A DNA stretch of 64,000 nucleotides from Bacillota bacterium (GTDB lineage: Bacteria > Bacillota > Sulfobacillia > Sulfobacillales > Sulfobacillaceae): positions 20,897 through 84,896 of the forward strand of contig JAPNUR010000014.1 of the NCBI GenBank assembly GCA_026627385.1, given 5' to 3'. Below the pieces are notes generated by a model. The model was given only the letters and a program-made list of their open reading frames with translations, was not told the origin of the DNA and made no database searches. Positions within the stretch are counted from its first letter, which is position 1, and each line of letters opens with the position of its first letter. This document shows positions 52,501 through 60,330 of the stretch, in pieces. The position numbers and the translations under genes were made by a program.

Positions 52501-53080
52501 GTCCCTGTGGCGCGAGACGTTTCGCGCGCGATGGGAGGCAGCCGGTGGCCATTACTACCAAGCAGCGGATCGCGAGGCGCTGGGATCCCTGTTAGCGCAG
52601 GCGTGGGGCGAGTTGGTGACGGGGCAAACCTTGTCCGGGCGGGTGGTGTACTGGGTGCCACCGGCGGTGGAAGATTGGCCCTGGGAGACCTGGCTTCATC
52701 GCGCCGGTGCCCAGGACCTGTTTAAGTGGGACGCAACCGCGGATATGCGCTCCCGGGCGGCTGCTTGTGATGTGGGCTTGACCGGGGCCCTCTGGTTCGC
52801 TGCCGAAACGGGGACGGTGGCGATAGCTCAAGGACCTACGATGGGATTACTGCCCACCGTGTTGCCGCCCGTTCACCTGATCGTGGTCGATGCCGCCAGC
52901 GTGGTCCCGACGGTCCAGGAGGGACTTAAACAACTACAAGCCCAAGGATCCCTCCCGCCGATGCTGAAATTGATTAGTGGCCCCAGCATGACGGCCGATA
53001 TTGAAGGCACGTTGGTCGTCGGGGTGCATGGGCCGGGCAAGGTGGGCGTGATTGTGTACGGCGTGGGCGATGGCGGTTGA
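52484..53080 (+). CDS. lutC: Lactate utilisation protein C
   Basis: 198 residues from GTG 52484, inside the end of lutB. The LUD domain is visible: DVGLTGALWFAAETGTVAIAQGP, LLPTVLPPVHLIVVD, and KLISGPSMTADIEGTLVVGVHGPGKV near the end. It completes the L-lactate oxidising complex. The three lut genes are contiguous with the hydrolase gene rather than having their own promoter, supporting a lactate-producing pathway. Confidence 0.92.
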   Translation: MSVDLKSLWRETFRARWEAAGGHYYQAADREALGSLLAQAWGELVTGQTLSGRVVYWVPPAVEDWPWETWLHRAGAQDLFKWDATADMRSRAAACDVGLTGALWFAAETGTVAIAQGPTMGLLPTVLPPVHLIVVDAASVVPTVQEGLKQLQAQGSLPPMLKLISGPSMTADIEGTLVVGVHGPGKVGVIVYGVGDGG

Positions 53081-53107
53081 TGGAGAGTTCGAGCAAAGGA
53101 GTGAACG

Positions 53108-54076
53108 ATGGCGCAACTGTATGACTGGCCGCTGGAAACGCTAGAGGCATACAAACCGCCTCTCACGCGTGCGCGGGATTTTGATCAATTTTGGCAATCC
53201 GCTTTGGCGGCGCTTGAGGCGGTGCCAGCCACGGAACACATGGAGACCAAACCCTATCCCGCAGAGGTGGAGTTGACCTGGGTCCAAATGCGAGGAGCCG
53301 ATAACGTGCCCGTTTATGGTTGGTATGCGCGGCCGCGCCATACCGCCGCGCGGTTGCCGGGCATCGTCCTCTTTCACGGGTACAACTATTGTTATGAGGG
53401 CGGGGTCAATGAGGTTGCGACCTGGGCCTTACATGGATATGCGACCTTGGCGCTCATGGTCCGCGGACAATCGGCGCCAGACGTCACCCCGAGCCCGCAA
53501 GAGCACGTGAGTGGATGGATGACCCAAGGCATTTTATCGCCCGCCACATATTATTACCGGGGCGTGTACCTCGACGCCGTGCGGGCGGTGCAATGGCTTT
53601 CCGCCCACGAGGAGGTGTGGCCCCGTCGCGTGGCGGTGGTTGGCGGCAGTCAGGGGGGAGGACTGGCGTTGGCTGCGGCGGCCCTCGCGGCGCCCTGGGT
53701 GGCGGCGGTCGTCGCTGAATACCCTTTTCTGGCGCATTTTGAGCGGGCCGTGGACATCGCCCCGGAAGGCCCTTACGGCGAAATCCGGGAATATCTCCGG
53801 CGCCATGCCGATCCGGAGGTGACGACGCAGGTCTTTAATACGTTGTCGTATTTCGACGTGATGAATCTCGCCCCCCTGGTCCGGGCCCCCGTGTTAATGG
53901 CCGTGGGTTTAGTGGATACGATTACCCCGCCGTCGACGATTTTTGCGACTTATAATCACCTGACGGTAGCAGATCGCGAGATCGCGGTCTACCGGTACTT
54001 TGGACACGAAAACATGCCCCATTTTGTCATCCGAAAACTGGAGTTTTTGCGGCATCACTTAAAGGAGGCGCGGTAA
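53108..54076 (+). CDS. Carbohydrate esterase family 7 (acetyl xylan esterase-like)
   Basis: 322 residues, AAAGGAG before the ATG. All three CE7 signatures are present: RGQ (LMVRGQSAPD), GxSQG (VVGGSQGGGLAL, nucleophile Ser) and HE (YFGHENMPHF). CE7 enzymes remove acetyl groups from xylo-oligosaccharides and related acetylated sugars in the cytoplasm, as no signal peptide is seen here. It ends the island and suggests that the imported sugar is acetylated, or comes from an acetylated polysaccharide. The long N-terminal part (MAQLYDWPLETLEAYKPPLT) is typical. Confidence 0.88.
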   Translation: MAQLYDWPLETLEAYKPPLTRARDFDQFWQSALAALEAVPATEHMETKPYPAEVELTWVQMRGADNVPVYGWYARPRHTAARLPGIVLFHGYNYCYEGGVNEVATWALHGYATLALMVRGQSAPDVTPSPQEHVSGWMTQGILSPATYYYRGVYLDAVRAVQWLSAHEEVWPRRVAVVGGSQGGGLALAAAALAAPWVAAVVAEYPFLAHFERAVDIAPEGPYGEIREYLRRHADPEVTTQVFNTLSYFDVMNLAPLVRAPVLMAVGLVDTITPPSTIFATYNHLTVADREIAVYRYFGHENMPHFVIRKLEFLRHHLKEAR

Positions 54077-54229
54077 TCAGGCCATAGTCGGCGTGGTGTC
54101 CAACCATTGGAATCCTTGTCGAAATGTTTAAGAGTAGCTGAATGTCACACGATGTCGTCTCTCAGACCGTCTCTTCGTCGCGGAGGATCGTTCAGGAGAG
54201 ATGACGTCCTATGTCCTGGCGCGGTAGGC

Positions 54230-54346
54230 TAGTAAGAGCCTAATCGTGGTCTGACCACGACCGGGGAACCCATCAGTGGGGTGAATTCGCGTAGGCGATA
54301 GGGCTGTCTCGCGCGCCCGAACCCGTCAGCTAACCTCGGAGGCTGA
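54230..54346 (+). ncRNA. c-di-AMP riboswitch (ydaO/yuaA class)
   Basis: The most conserved ydaO elements are present in order: CCGGGGAACCC (54261-54271), TGGGGTGAATTC, TAGGG, and the hallmark CCCGAACCCGTCAGCTAACC followed by TCGGAGGC. The class senses c-di-AMP and usually switches off cell-wall hydrolase or osmolyte-transport genes. Here it ends about 20 bases before a 3D-domain gene whose SD (GAGGAGGT) is at 54352-54360. Confidence 0.95.
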
Positions 54347-54366
54347 TTACGCGAGGAGGTCATAGG

Positions 54367-54837
54367 ATGAAACGATTTTTGCGCTGGACGCCAGTGGTCG
54401 GCGGTGTGGTGTTGGGTGCGGGGCTGCTCGCGGCTGCTCCGGCATTTGCGGCACAGCTGAGTCCAGGCCAAACGGTTACCATGGAAGCCACCGCTTATGG
54501 GCCTAGCGCGCAGGATAACTATCCCTACGGGGCGACCGACTATTTCGGCCAGCCCTTGACCGAGGGCGATGTGGCGGTAGACCCGAATGTCATTCCATTA
54601 CGGACATGCCTATACGTGACCGGTTATAATTCGGCCAATTTGCCGGTAGGCGGCTTTATTGGCGAAGCGGATGACGAAGGCGATGCCATCCAAGGTGACC
54701 ACATTGACATCTTCATGAACGCGCCGGAGTGGCAAGTGAATAACTTTGGCATCCAATATGTCCGCGTGACGGTGCTGGGTCCAGCGAGCCCGAATCCGTC
54801 CCTTTCCGGCACTGCGGCATGCCAAGCCTATCAATAA
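54367..54837 (+). CDS. Secreted 3D-domain (MltA-like) cell-wall protein
   Basis: 156 residues with a signal peptide (about 1-28, cleavage after AFA). The mature part is a 3D domain: TMEATAYGPSAQDN, DVAVDPNVIPLRTCLYV and the Asp cluster GEADDEGDAIQGDHIDIF, after which the family is named. 3D domains share the double-psi barrel of lytic transglycosylase MltA and resuscitation-promoting factors and probably cleave or bind peptidoglycan. The c-di-AMP riboswitch just upstream fits this. A terminator follows. Confidence 0.9.
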   Translation: MKRFLRWTPVVGGVVLGAGLLAAAPAFAAQLSPGQTVTMEATAYGPSAQDNYPYGATDYFGQPLTEGDVAVDPNVIPLRTCLYVTGYNSANLPVGGFIGEADDEGDAIQGDHIDIFMNAPEWQVNNFGIQYVRVTVLGPASPNPSLSGTAACQAYQ

Positions 54838-54865
54838 AGTGCTCTCGAGGTTTCACAGGATACGG

Positions 54866-54893
54866 GTCCGCTGAAATATTCAGCGGACTTTAG
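54866..54893 (+). terminator. Rho-independent terminator
   Basis: A 10-base perfect stem GTCCGCTGAA/TTCAGCGGAC with a 3-base loop, followed by TTTAGTT, ends the 3D-domain transcript. Confidence 0.8.
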
Positions 54894-55037
54894 TTGTGTC
54901 CAGGCGTGTGAGCGGCTTGAGGCGGCGCCGGATTTGGCCCTTCTTTGGCCCGCTGGCCGGGTGGCCCTCGCGTGTGTTACGCTGCGGGTGAGGAATCATA
55001 GCTTCAGGGAGGTTGCTTAAAGAGGGAGAGATCGGGG

Positions 55038-56126
55038 ATGACCAGAACCGCATTGGCCCGCTTTCAAGAACGCTTAACAGCTGAAGGACTGGATGGAGCC
55101 TTGATCGCCGCTCCAGAGGCCTTGAGTTCCACGAACCTCCGCTATCTGAGCGGATTTACCGGATCTTCCGCCTATCTTCTCATTACTCCAGCGCATGCGT
55201 GGCTTCTCACGGATTTTCGATATCTGGAACAGGCCCGCATCGAATCCCCCGCCTACGACGTGATTCGTCAAGGAAAACGCGTGGCCGACACGGTGGCGGA
55301 TCTCTGTCAATCGGCGCATGTAGCGCGGCTCGGATTCGAAGCGGACAAGGTGCCGTATGCCATGTGGAAGGGATGGCGCGAGCGGATTCCGGTCATTTGG
55401 CGTCCGCTGAATCAGCTGGTGGAAAAACTGCGGGTCGTGAAGAGTGATGAGGAGATCCAATACATTCGTCAGGCCGCGCACATCGCCGATGAAGCGCTCC
55501 GGGAGGTACTGCCCACAGCCGTGGGACGCAGCGAGCGCGACCTGGCCCTGGCATTGGAATGGGCTATGCGCCGGCGGGGGGCGGAGTCGCTGGCGTTTGA
55601 CACCATTGTGGCAGCAGGTGAGCGTGGCGCCTGGCCGCATGCTCGGCCGAGCGACCGCATTATTCAACCTGGTGAACTGTTAACCATTGATTTTGGTGCC
55701 CAATTTCACGGGTATAAGTCGGACGAAACGGTGACCGTAGCCACCGGGTCTCTTTCACCCGAGTTGCGCCGTCTTGTCGAGATCGTGGCCGAGGCGCAGG
55801 CAGAGGGCATTGAGGCCGTAAGGCCGGGGAATACCGCGCGGGCTGTGGATGCGGCGGCGCGGGCGGTGATCGAGAAGGCCGGATATGCCGAGGCATTCGG
55901 GCACGGGACGGGGCATGGCGTCGGCCTCGACATTCACGAGGCACCCTACGCGTCACCCGATCCGGCCAATGACGTGACGTTGGAACCCGGCATGACGCTC
56001 ACCGTCGAACCCGGCATCTACTTGCCCGGCGTTGGGGGGTGCCGACTAGAAGACACGCTAGTGATTACAGAAACAGGCGCCGAACGACTGACCGAATGGC
56101 CGAAAACCTTTCAGATCCTCGGTTAG
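55038..56126 (+). CDS. Xaa-Pro aminopeptidase (M24B family)
   Basis: 362 residues, the normal length. The N-terminal creatinase-like domain begins with ALARFQERLTAEGLDGALI. The pita-bread domain carries the metal ligands: D218 in TIDFGA, D229 in YKSDET, His in GHGTGHGVGLDIHE, and Glu in TVEPGIY and GGCRLEDT. It removes N-terminal residues preceding proline, in the cytoplasm. GGGAGAG lies upstream. It is convergent with the lipoprotein gene that follows and has only 19 bases between stops. Confidence 0.92.
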   Translation: MTRTALARFQERLTAEGLDGALIAAPEALSSTNLRYLSGFTGSSAYLLITPAHAWLLTDFRYLEQARIESPAYDVIRQGKRVADTVADLCQSAHVARLGFEADKVPYAMWKGWRERIPVIWRPLNQLVEKLRVVKSDEEIQYIRQAAHIADEALREVLPTAVGRSERDLALALEWAMRRRGAESLAFDTIVAAGERGAWPHARPSDRIIQPGELLTIDFGAQFHGYKSDETVTVATGSLSPELRRLVEIVAEAQAEGIEAVRPGNTARAVDAAARAVIEKAGYAEAFGHGTGHGVGLDIHEAPYASPDPANDVTLEPGMTLTVEPGIYLPGVGGCRLEDTLVITETGAERLTEWPKTFQILG

Positions 56127-56145
56127 CGGGAGCGGTCCCGTGCTC

Positions 56146-56850
56146 TTACGCCGAAAACGTGGCCACCGGTGCGCTGTCCCCGGCAATCCACACCGAGTAG
56201 GAGGGGGCTACCGGAACCTCCACGGTCAAGTTCCCAGTCACGGCGCGATTCGACGGAACGCGAACGACGACCGCTTCAGCATGGGTGGGGACAATCGGAT
56301 ACGGAAACAAGGAGTTCGTCGCCGTGACCCCGGTGAGGACGTAGTCGTTGCGCGAGGTTTGGGGATTGGATGATCCCGGGCCGACGAGAATGTCGTTCAG
56401 GGCAAAGAGAATCATGGCAGGCGTGGGGTTCCGCAAGGTGACGTTGAGTAAGTAAAGGCGGTCAGGAGATCCATCCACTCGCACCGTGCCCTCGAGGTTG
56501 ACGCGGTTGACCGTGGCTTCGACTTGATTTGGATTGGTGACACCGCCCACGGGTGGCTCTTGGGTGATGACCGGGGCCGGCGGTGCGCTGGGCGTTTGCA
56601 CGGGGACTGACCGGCTGGTTGAGGTGCTGACGCTGATGGAGGGAGGGGTGGATGGCGTGCTGGACGGCGTCGGCGTGCTGGCAACACTCGGACTCGGCGT
56701 CGTGGCCGCACGAGACGCACGGGCGTGATGGTGGTGCCGCGTGGGATGGGACAAGGCGGTCGGGGTTCTCGCGGTGGCGCCGCACGCGGTGGCCGCACCG
56801 CCAACACAAATGATGAGCATCAGGCCGAGAGCGCGACGAGATCCGGTCAT
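56146..56850 (-). CDS. Putative lipoprotein, Ser/Thr/Pro-rich, unknown function
   Basis: 234 residues. The N-terminal hydrophobic segment ends in GAATACG, a possible lipobox around C23 but with Ala instead of Leu at -3. A disordered linker rich in Pro, Ser, Thr and His covers about 25-100. A globular beta-domain follows (EATVNRVNLEGTVRVDG, DRLYLLNVTLRNPTPAMI), resembling DUF4352-type lipoprotein domains. The start overlaps the stop of the giant GH18 gene by 4 bases, so the two exported proteins are cotranscribed. Confidence 0.55.
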   Translation of the reverse strand: MTGSRRALGLMLIICVGGAATACGATARTPTALSHPTRHHHHARASRAATTPSPSVASTPTPSSTPSTPPSISVSTSTSRSVPVQTPSAPPAPVITQEPPVGGVTNPNQVEATVNRVNLEGTVRVDGSPDRLYLLNVTLRNPTPAMILFALNDILVGPGSSNPQTSRNDYVLTGVTATNSLFPYPIVPTHAEAVVVRVPSNRAVTGNLTVEVPVAPSYSVWIAGDSAPVATFSA

Positions 56851-59800
56851 TGTCCTGCCTCCTCATGTCCTTCGGGGTTGATTGGGGCGGTCTTGTCCAA
56901 CATGGTCCAGAAATTGCTGCTTTCAAAGGGAAGCCGCCAGATGGCAATACCCCCTAGTTTGTCGGGGAGCGCGACTTCGGTGACGCTTTCTTGCAGCGAT
57001 GTCGTGGAGTTTATCCAGTATTGATATTCGCCCAGGTTCCACCCCTGGATTATTTGCGCTAACGCTGCCTCAGTCGTGGGGCCGTAGACCCCAGGGGTGG
57101 CATTGGCCACTTGAAAGTCTTGTTGGAATTGGGTTACCGCTTCTGTGGTCAGGGGACCGTAATGGCCATCTTGGGCCAAAGGCAAGTAACTCGGAATCGG
57201 CTGATGGTTGGTCACAGCATAGCGCAAGAGTACATAATTGAGCAGCCCTTGCAAATTTTGCACGGGGGCCAGAAAGCGACTTTCATCGGCAATGGAGAGG
57301 GTGGCTGGAGGGGCTACAGCCTCGCCTGTCGGGTTGACGGTCCAGGCGCCATTGTCGTTGACGTACTCATTGGTCATGAAGACTTCACTTCCCGTGGTCG
57401 GATCCCAGATGGGGACGATGCTCGGGTTTTGGCTCAATAACGCCGACACTTGCGCGTCCGACACGTAAGCATCATTGCCCAACGGAGCGCTTTGGTCAAG
57501 ACCGCTATTGTTGAACGACCAATAGTCTCCGTATGGACCCAGTCCCATGATGAGTTTGGCCGGGCTTACGCCGTCGCTGATGGCGGTTTGGTAGACGCTC
57601 TCCAGCCAGTTCAGGGCAGCATCGGGTCCCGCCTCGGTGTAACTGTCGAACTCGCCATAGGTCATGATATTGATGAAATTGACGTACGGCGCAATGGCCG
57701 GCAGATTGTAGGGGCTATTGGGATAAAAGGAGGCATAGACGTCCACCATCAACTTTTTGCCTATCGCCTGAAGCGCAGGCCCCAGCGCCGCCACGAAGTT
57801 GGTGTATTGTTGGGAGACTTGGGCCAAGGTTAAGCCGTTAAAGATGGTCGGCTCAAAGTCGATGGTGACGCCGTCATATCCATTTTGTTGCACCGCGCTG
57901 ACGATTTGCTGAACTGTCGATTGAATGGCGCTCGCGGTTTGAAAAGGGCCGACCGAAATGGAGCCAATCATTGGCCAGACTTCGAGTCCTTGCTGATGCG
58001 CCTGGAGGACGACGGCGCTGGAACCCGGTGGCGGGGTCCCAATGGTCCAGGCGAGGGTCGTGGGATTTTGCTGTTCGTAATACCAGGTGGGGATAATGGC
58101 CGACAAAGCATTGGCATTGTCCACCATGGTGCTGTAGGAGCCGTCGTAGTGGGGCATAAAGCTGCCGTAGGCCAAGACGTAGAAGGTGGAGGCAGCTGTC
58201 GACGAGGTGGTGGAAATTGGCGATTGAGTCGGCTCGGGACTCATGGCCAGTGCTACCGTCCCGGTTTGGGCAGAGCCAGGCAGGGCATCGCCAAAGCTAT
58301 AAATGTTGCCCTCGCTGGTGAGGATGCTATACCCGCCTTGGTCGGGGGTGACTGCCATGGATACCGCTGTTCCCGACCCAAGCTCGGCGGGTGTGAGCTG
58401 CCCATACGATACGGCGTTGCCAAAGGTCTCGACGTGACCGTTTTGCAGCAAGATCCAATAGCCCAAATCTTGCGCAGTGGGGATTAGAGTGACCGCCTGA
58501 ACGATCGACGCGGCCACGGCGGGGATGGTAGTCGACCCCAGGGGAGGTCCCACGGTCAGTGGGCTTATCGATGGGATGGTGTGAACGTCCGCCCACGAAA
58601 ATCCCATGGCGTTAAAGAGGGCGGCCGAGGGCACATGGCGGAGGACGTTTCCTTCATCGACATAGATGGCGGTGCTGCCTTGCAGCCGGTACAAGGCGCC
58701 GTTTTGAAAAAGCGGCGCCGCCGTTGTCAGCGCTGACCCCATCGGGAGGCCTGGCAATTGGGGCACGGTGATGACCGATGACCACTGAAATCCGAGATCG
58801 TTAAAGAGAGATGCGGAGGCAATCGCTCGAAGGCTCTGATTCTCAACGACATAAACTGTAGCGTCCCCCTTGACGCGGATGAGCGTGCCGTCCGCAACAT
58901 AGGAGGGCGGCAAGGCAACCGGGGCGCCAACTGGCCAGTTCGGTTTGAGCTGGGAAACCGTGACGATAGGCGCCAGGAATGATGGAGGATCGGTCGCAAT
59001 GGGGTGCAGCACGCCTTTTTGCACCACATAGAGGCTGTGTGTGGCGGTGACGTGGATAACGGTGCCGTCAGGATAGGGAGCGAGCAAGGGGGGACCCAGC
59101 TCCAACCCGCGGAGCGTGTCTACGACGAGCACCGAAGCTGGGTTCTTGCCAAGTTCTCGCAAGACAGCTAAATCGGGAACGTGGTACAGCGTGTCGTGCT
59201 CAACCAAAAACACCGGGCTTGTTCCTTTGACGCGCACCAAGGCGCCGTTGGGCAATGTGGGGGCGGTGGTGGATGGTTGGCTCGGCACGGGCACGGAGCC
59301 AAAATTGGATGCGTCGCCAAAGGCATAAACGGTGCCCGACTGCGACAAGACCCAGTAACCGTCGCCCGTGCTGGTGACTTGAATGGCCACCGCTTGGATG
59401 GGCTGAGGGGGACTTCCGTAGTTGGTGGCGTTGCCGACCGTATAGACGGTGCCGGTGCGACTTAAGACATAGGCGCCGGTGCCCGACGGCAATACCGCCA
59501 TGCCCACGGCGGTAATAGGGGTGCTCACGCCGCCCAGCGGTGGGGCATCGCCAAAGTTGTAAATTTGCCCATTTTGGGTGAGAATCCAGTAGCCTTGGCC
59601 ATTGGCGGTCATGACCATTTGCACCGCGGGCGATGTGACGGGGGGACTGACCGTCGTTAACCCGCCGTACGCGGGCACGGATCCGTGGGCCGTCACCGCG
59701 CCCTGAACCGTGAGCGTATAGTAGCCGCGTTCGACACCCGAAAAGGCTATGGACGTCGTGAGGCCTTGGGCGGTGGTGACGGTCAACGTGCCTGGCCCTG

Positions 59801-60065
59801 CAGCGCTCGGCAAGTCCACGGTCACGCGGTCGTTGCTCCAATTGACGACCGTGGCAGAGCTGCCATCAATAGTTACGCTGGCTTCAGTAGAGCCAAAATT
59901 GTCGCCGGTAATGGTTAAGACGCTGCCGTGATCAGAAGCCGTGTACCCAGAAATTGTCGGCCCTGTTTGTGCGGACGCGAACTGAGGGATGCCCCCTACG
60001 AACAGCGCCGCCGATATCAAAGCCACGGCAACCTGTGTGGTCATGGATCGCGGAGAACACGCCAT
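56847..60065 (-). CDS. Giant secreted GH18 protein with IPT, propeller-like and PG-binding repeats
   Basis: 1072 residues, GGGAG before the ATG. A signal peptide (1-33, ASA) leads to an IPT/TIG domain (about 35-120). Two repeat types follow, GQGYWILTQNGQIYNFGDA-like units at about 155-270 and again near 540-600, and four GALVRVKGTSPVFLVEHDTL-like units at about 275-500. The GH18 domain carries the catalytic motif GYDGVTIDFEP (about 730-739), and a PG_binding_1-like domain lies near 940-1005. GH18 proteins with PG-binding modules include spore-cortex and cell-wall hydrolases. The combination with two repeat families is unusual. It forms an operon with the lipoprotein gene. Confidence 0.85.
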   Translation of the reverse strand: MACSPRSMTTQVAVALISAALFVGGIPQFASAQTGPTISGYTASDHGSVLTITGDNFGSTEASVTIDGSSATVVNWSNDRVTVDLPSAAGPGTLTVTTAQGLTTSIAFSGVERGYYTLTVQGAVTAHGSVPAYGGLTTVSPPVTSPAVQMVMTANGQGYWILTQNGQIYNFGDAPPLGGVSTPITAVGMAVLPSGTGAYVLSRTGTVYTVGNATNYGSPPQPIQAVAIQVTSTGDGYWVLSQSGTVYAFGDASNFGSVPVPSQPSTTAPTLPNGALVRVKGTSPVFLVEHDTLYHVPDLAVLRELGKNPASVLVVDTLRGLELGPPLLAPYPDGTVIHVTATHSLYVVQKGVLHPIATDPPSFLAPIVTVSQLKPNWPVGAPVALPPSYVADGTLIRVKGDATVYVVENQSLRAIASASLFNDLGFQWSSVITVPQLPGLPMGSALTTAAPLFQNGALYRLQGSTAIYVDEGNVLRHVPSAALFNAMGFSWADVHTIPSISPLTVGPPLGSTTIPAVAASIVQAVTLIPTAQDLGYWILLQNGHVETFGNAVSYGQLTPAELGSGTAVSMAVTPDQGGYSILTSEGNIYSFGDALPGSAQTGTVALAMSPEPTQSPISTTSSTAASTFYVLAYGSFMPHYDGSYSTMVDNANALSAIIPTWYYEQQNPTTLAWTIGTPPPGSSAVVLQAHQQGLEVWPMIGSISVGPFQTASAIQSTVQQIVSAVQQNGYDGVTIDFEPTIFNGLTLAQVSQQYTNFVAALGPALQAIGKKLMVDVYASFYPNSPYNLPAIAPYVNFINIMTYGEFDSYTEAGPDAALNWLESVYQTAISDGVSPAKLIMGLGPYGDYWSFNNSGLDQSAPLGNDAYVSDAQVSALLSQNPSIVPIWDPTTGSEVFMTNEYVNDNGAWTVNPTGEAVAPPATLSIADESRFLAPVQNLQGLLNYVLLRYAVTNHQPIPSYLPLAQDGHYGPLTTEAVTQFQQDFQVANATPGVYGPTTEAALAQIIQGWNLGEYQYWINSTTSLQESVTEVALPDKLGGIAIWRLPFESSNFWTMLDKTAPINPEGHEEAGQ

Positions 60066-60330
60066 GAAGAATCTCCCTTCATCAGGAAAAAGTGGAAAAC
60101 ACTCCTCTTACCTATTAGTCGAATCCCGGCCCTTTTCCTGTCGGAACAGCTGACTTTTTTCTGGATTTTGGCGGGAAGACGCGTTTTGTCCGTCCCTGAT
60201 GGAGGCGGGTTTGGGGGGTTGGCGAACCTTAGCTTCGGCAGCCACGATGAGGTGCTTGACACGGTATAATGGGCGGAAAGGACGATTGATGACGGATAGG
60301 CAGCACGAGGCCGTTAGAGGGGAGGATCGT

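Noticed and set aside
60256..60270. TTGACA and TATAAT close together before the RecD2 gene
   Set aside because: The spacer is only 3 bases, so they cannot form one sigma-A promoter. The TATAAT alone may still be a -10.
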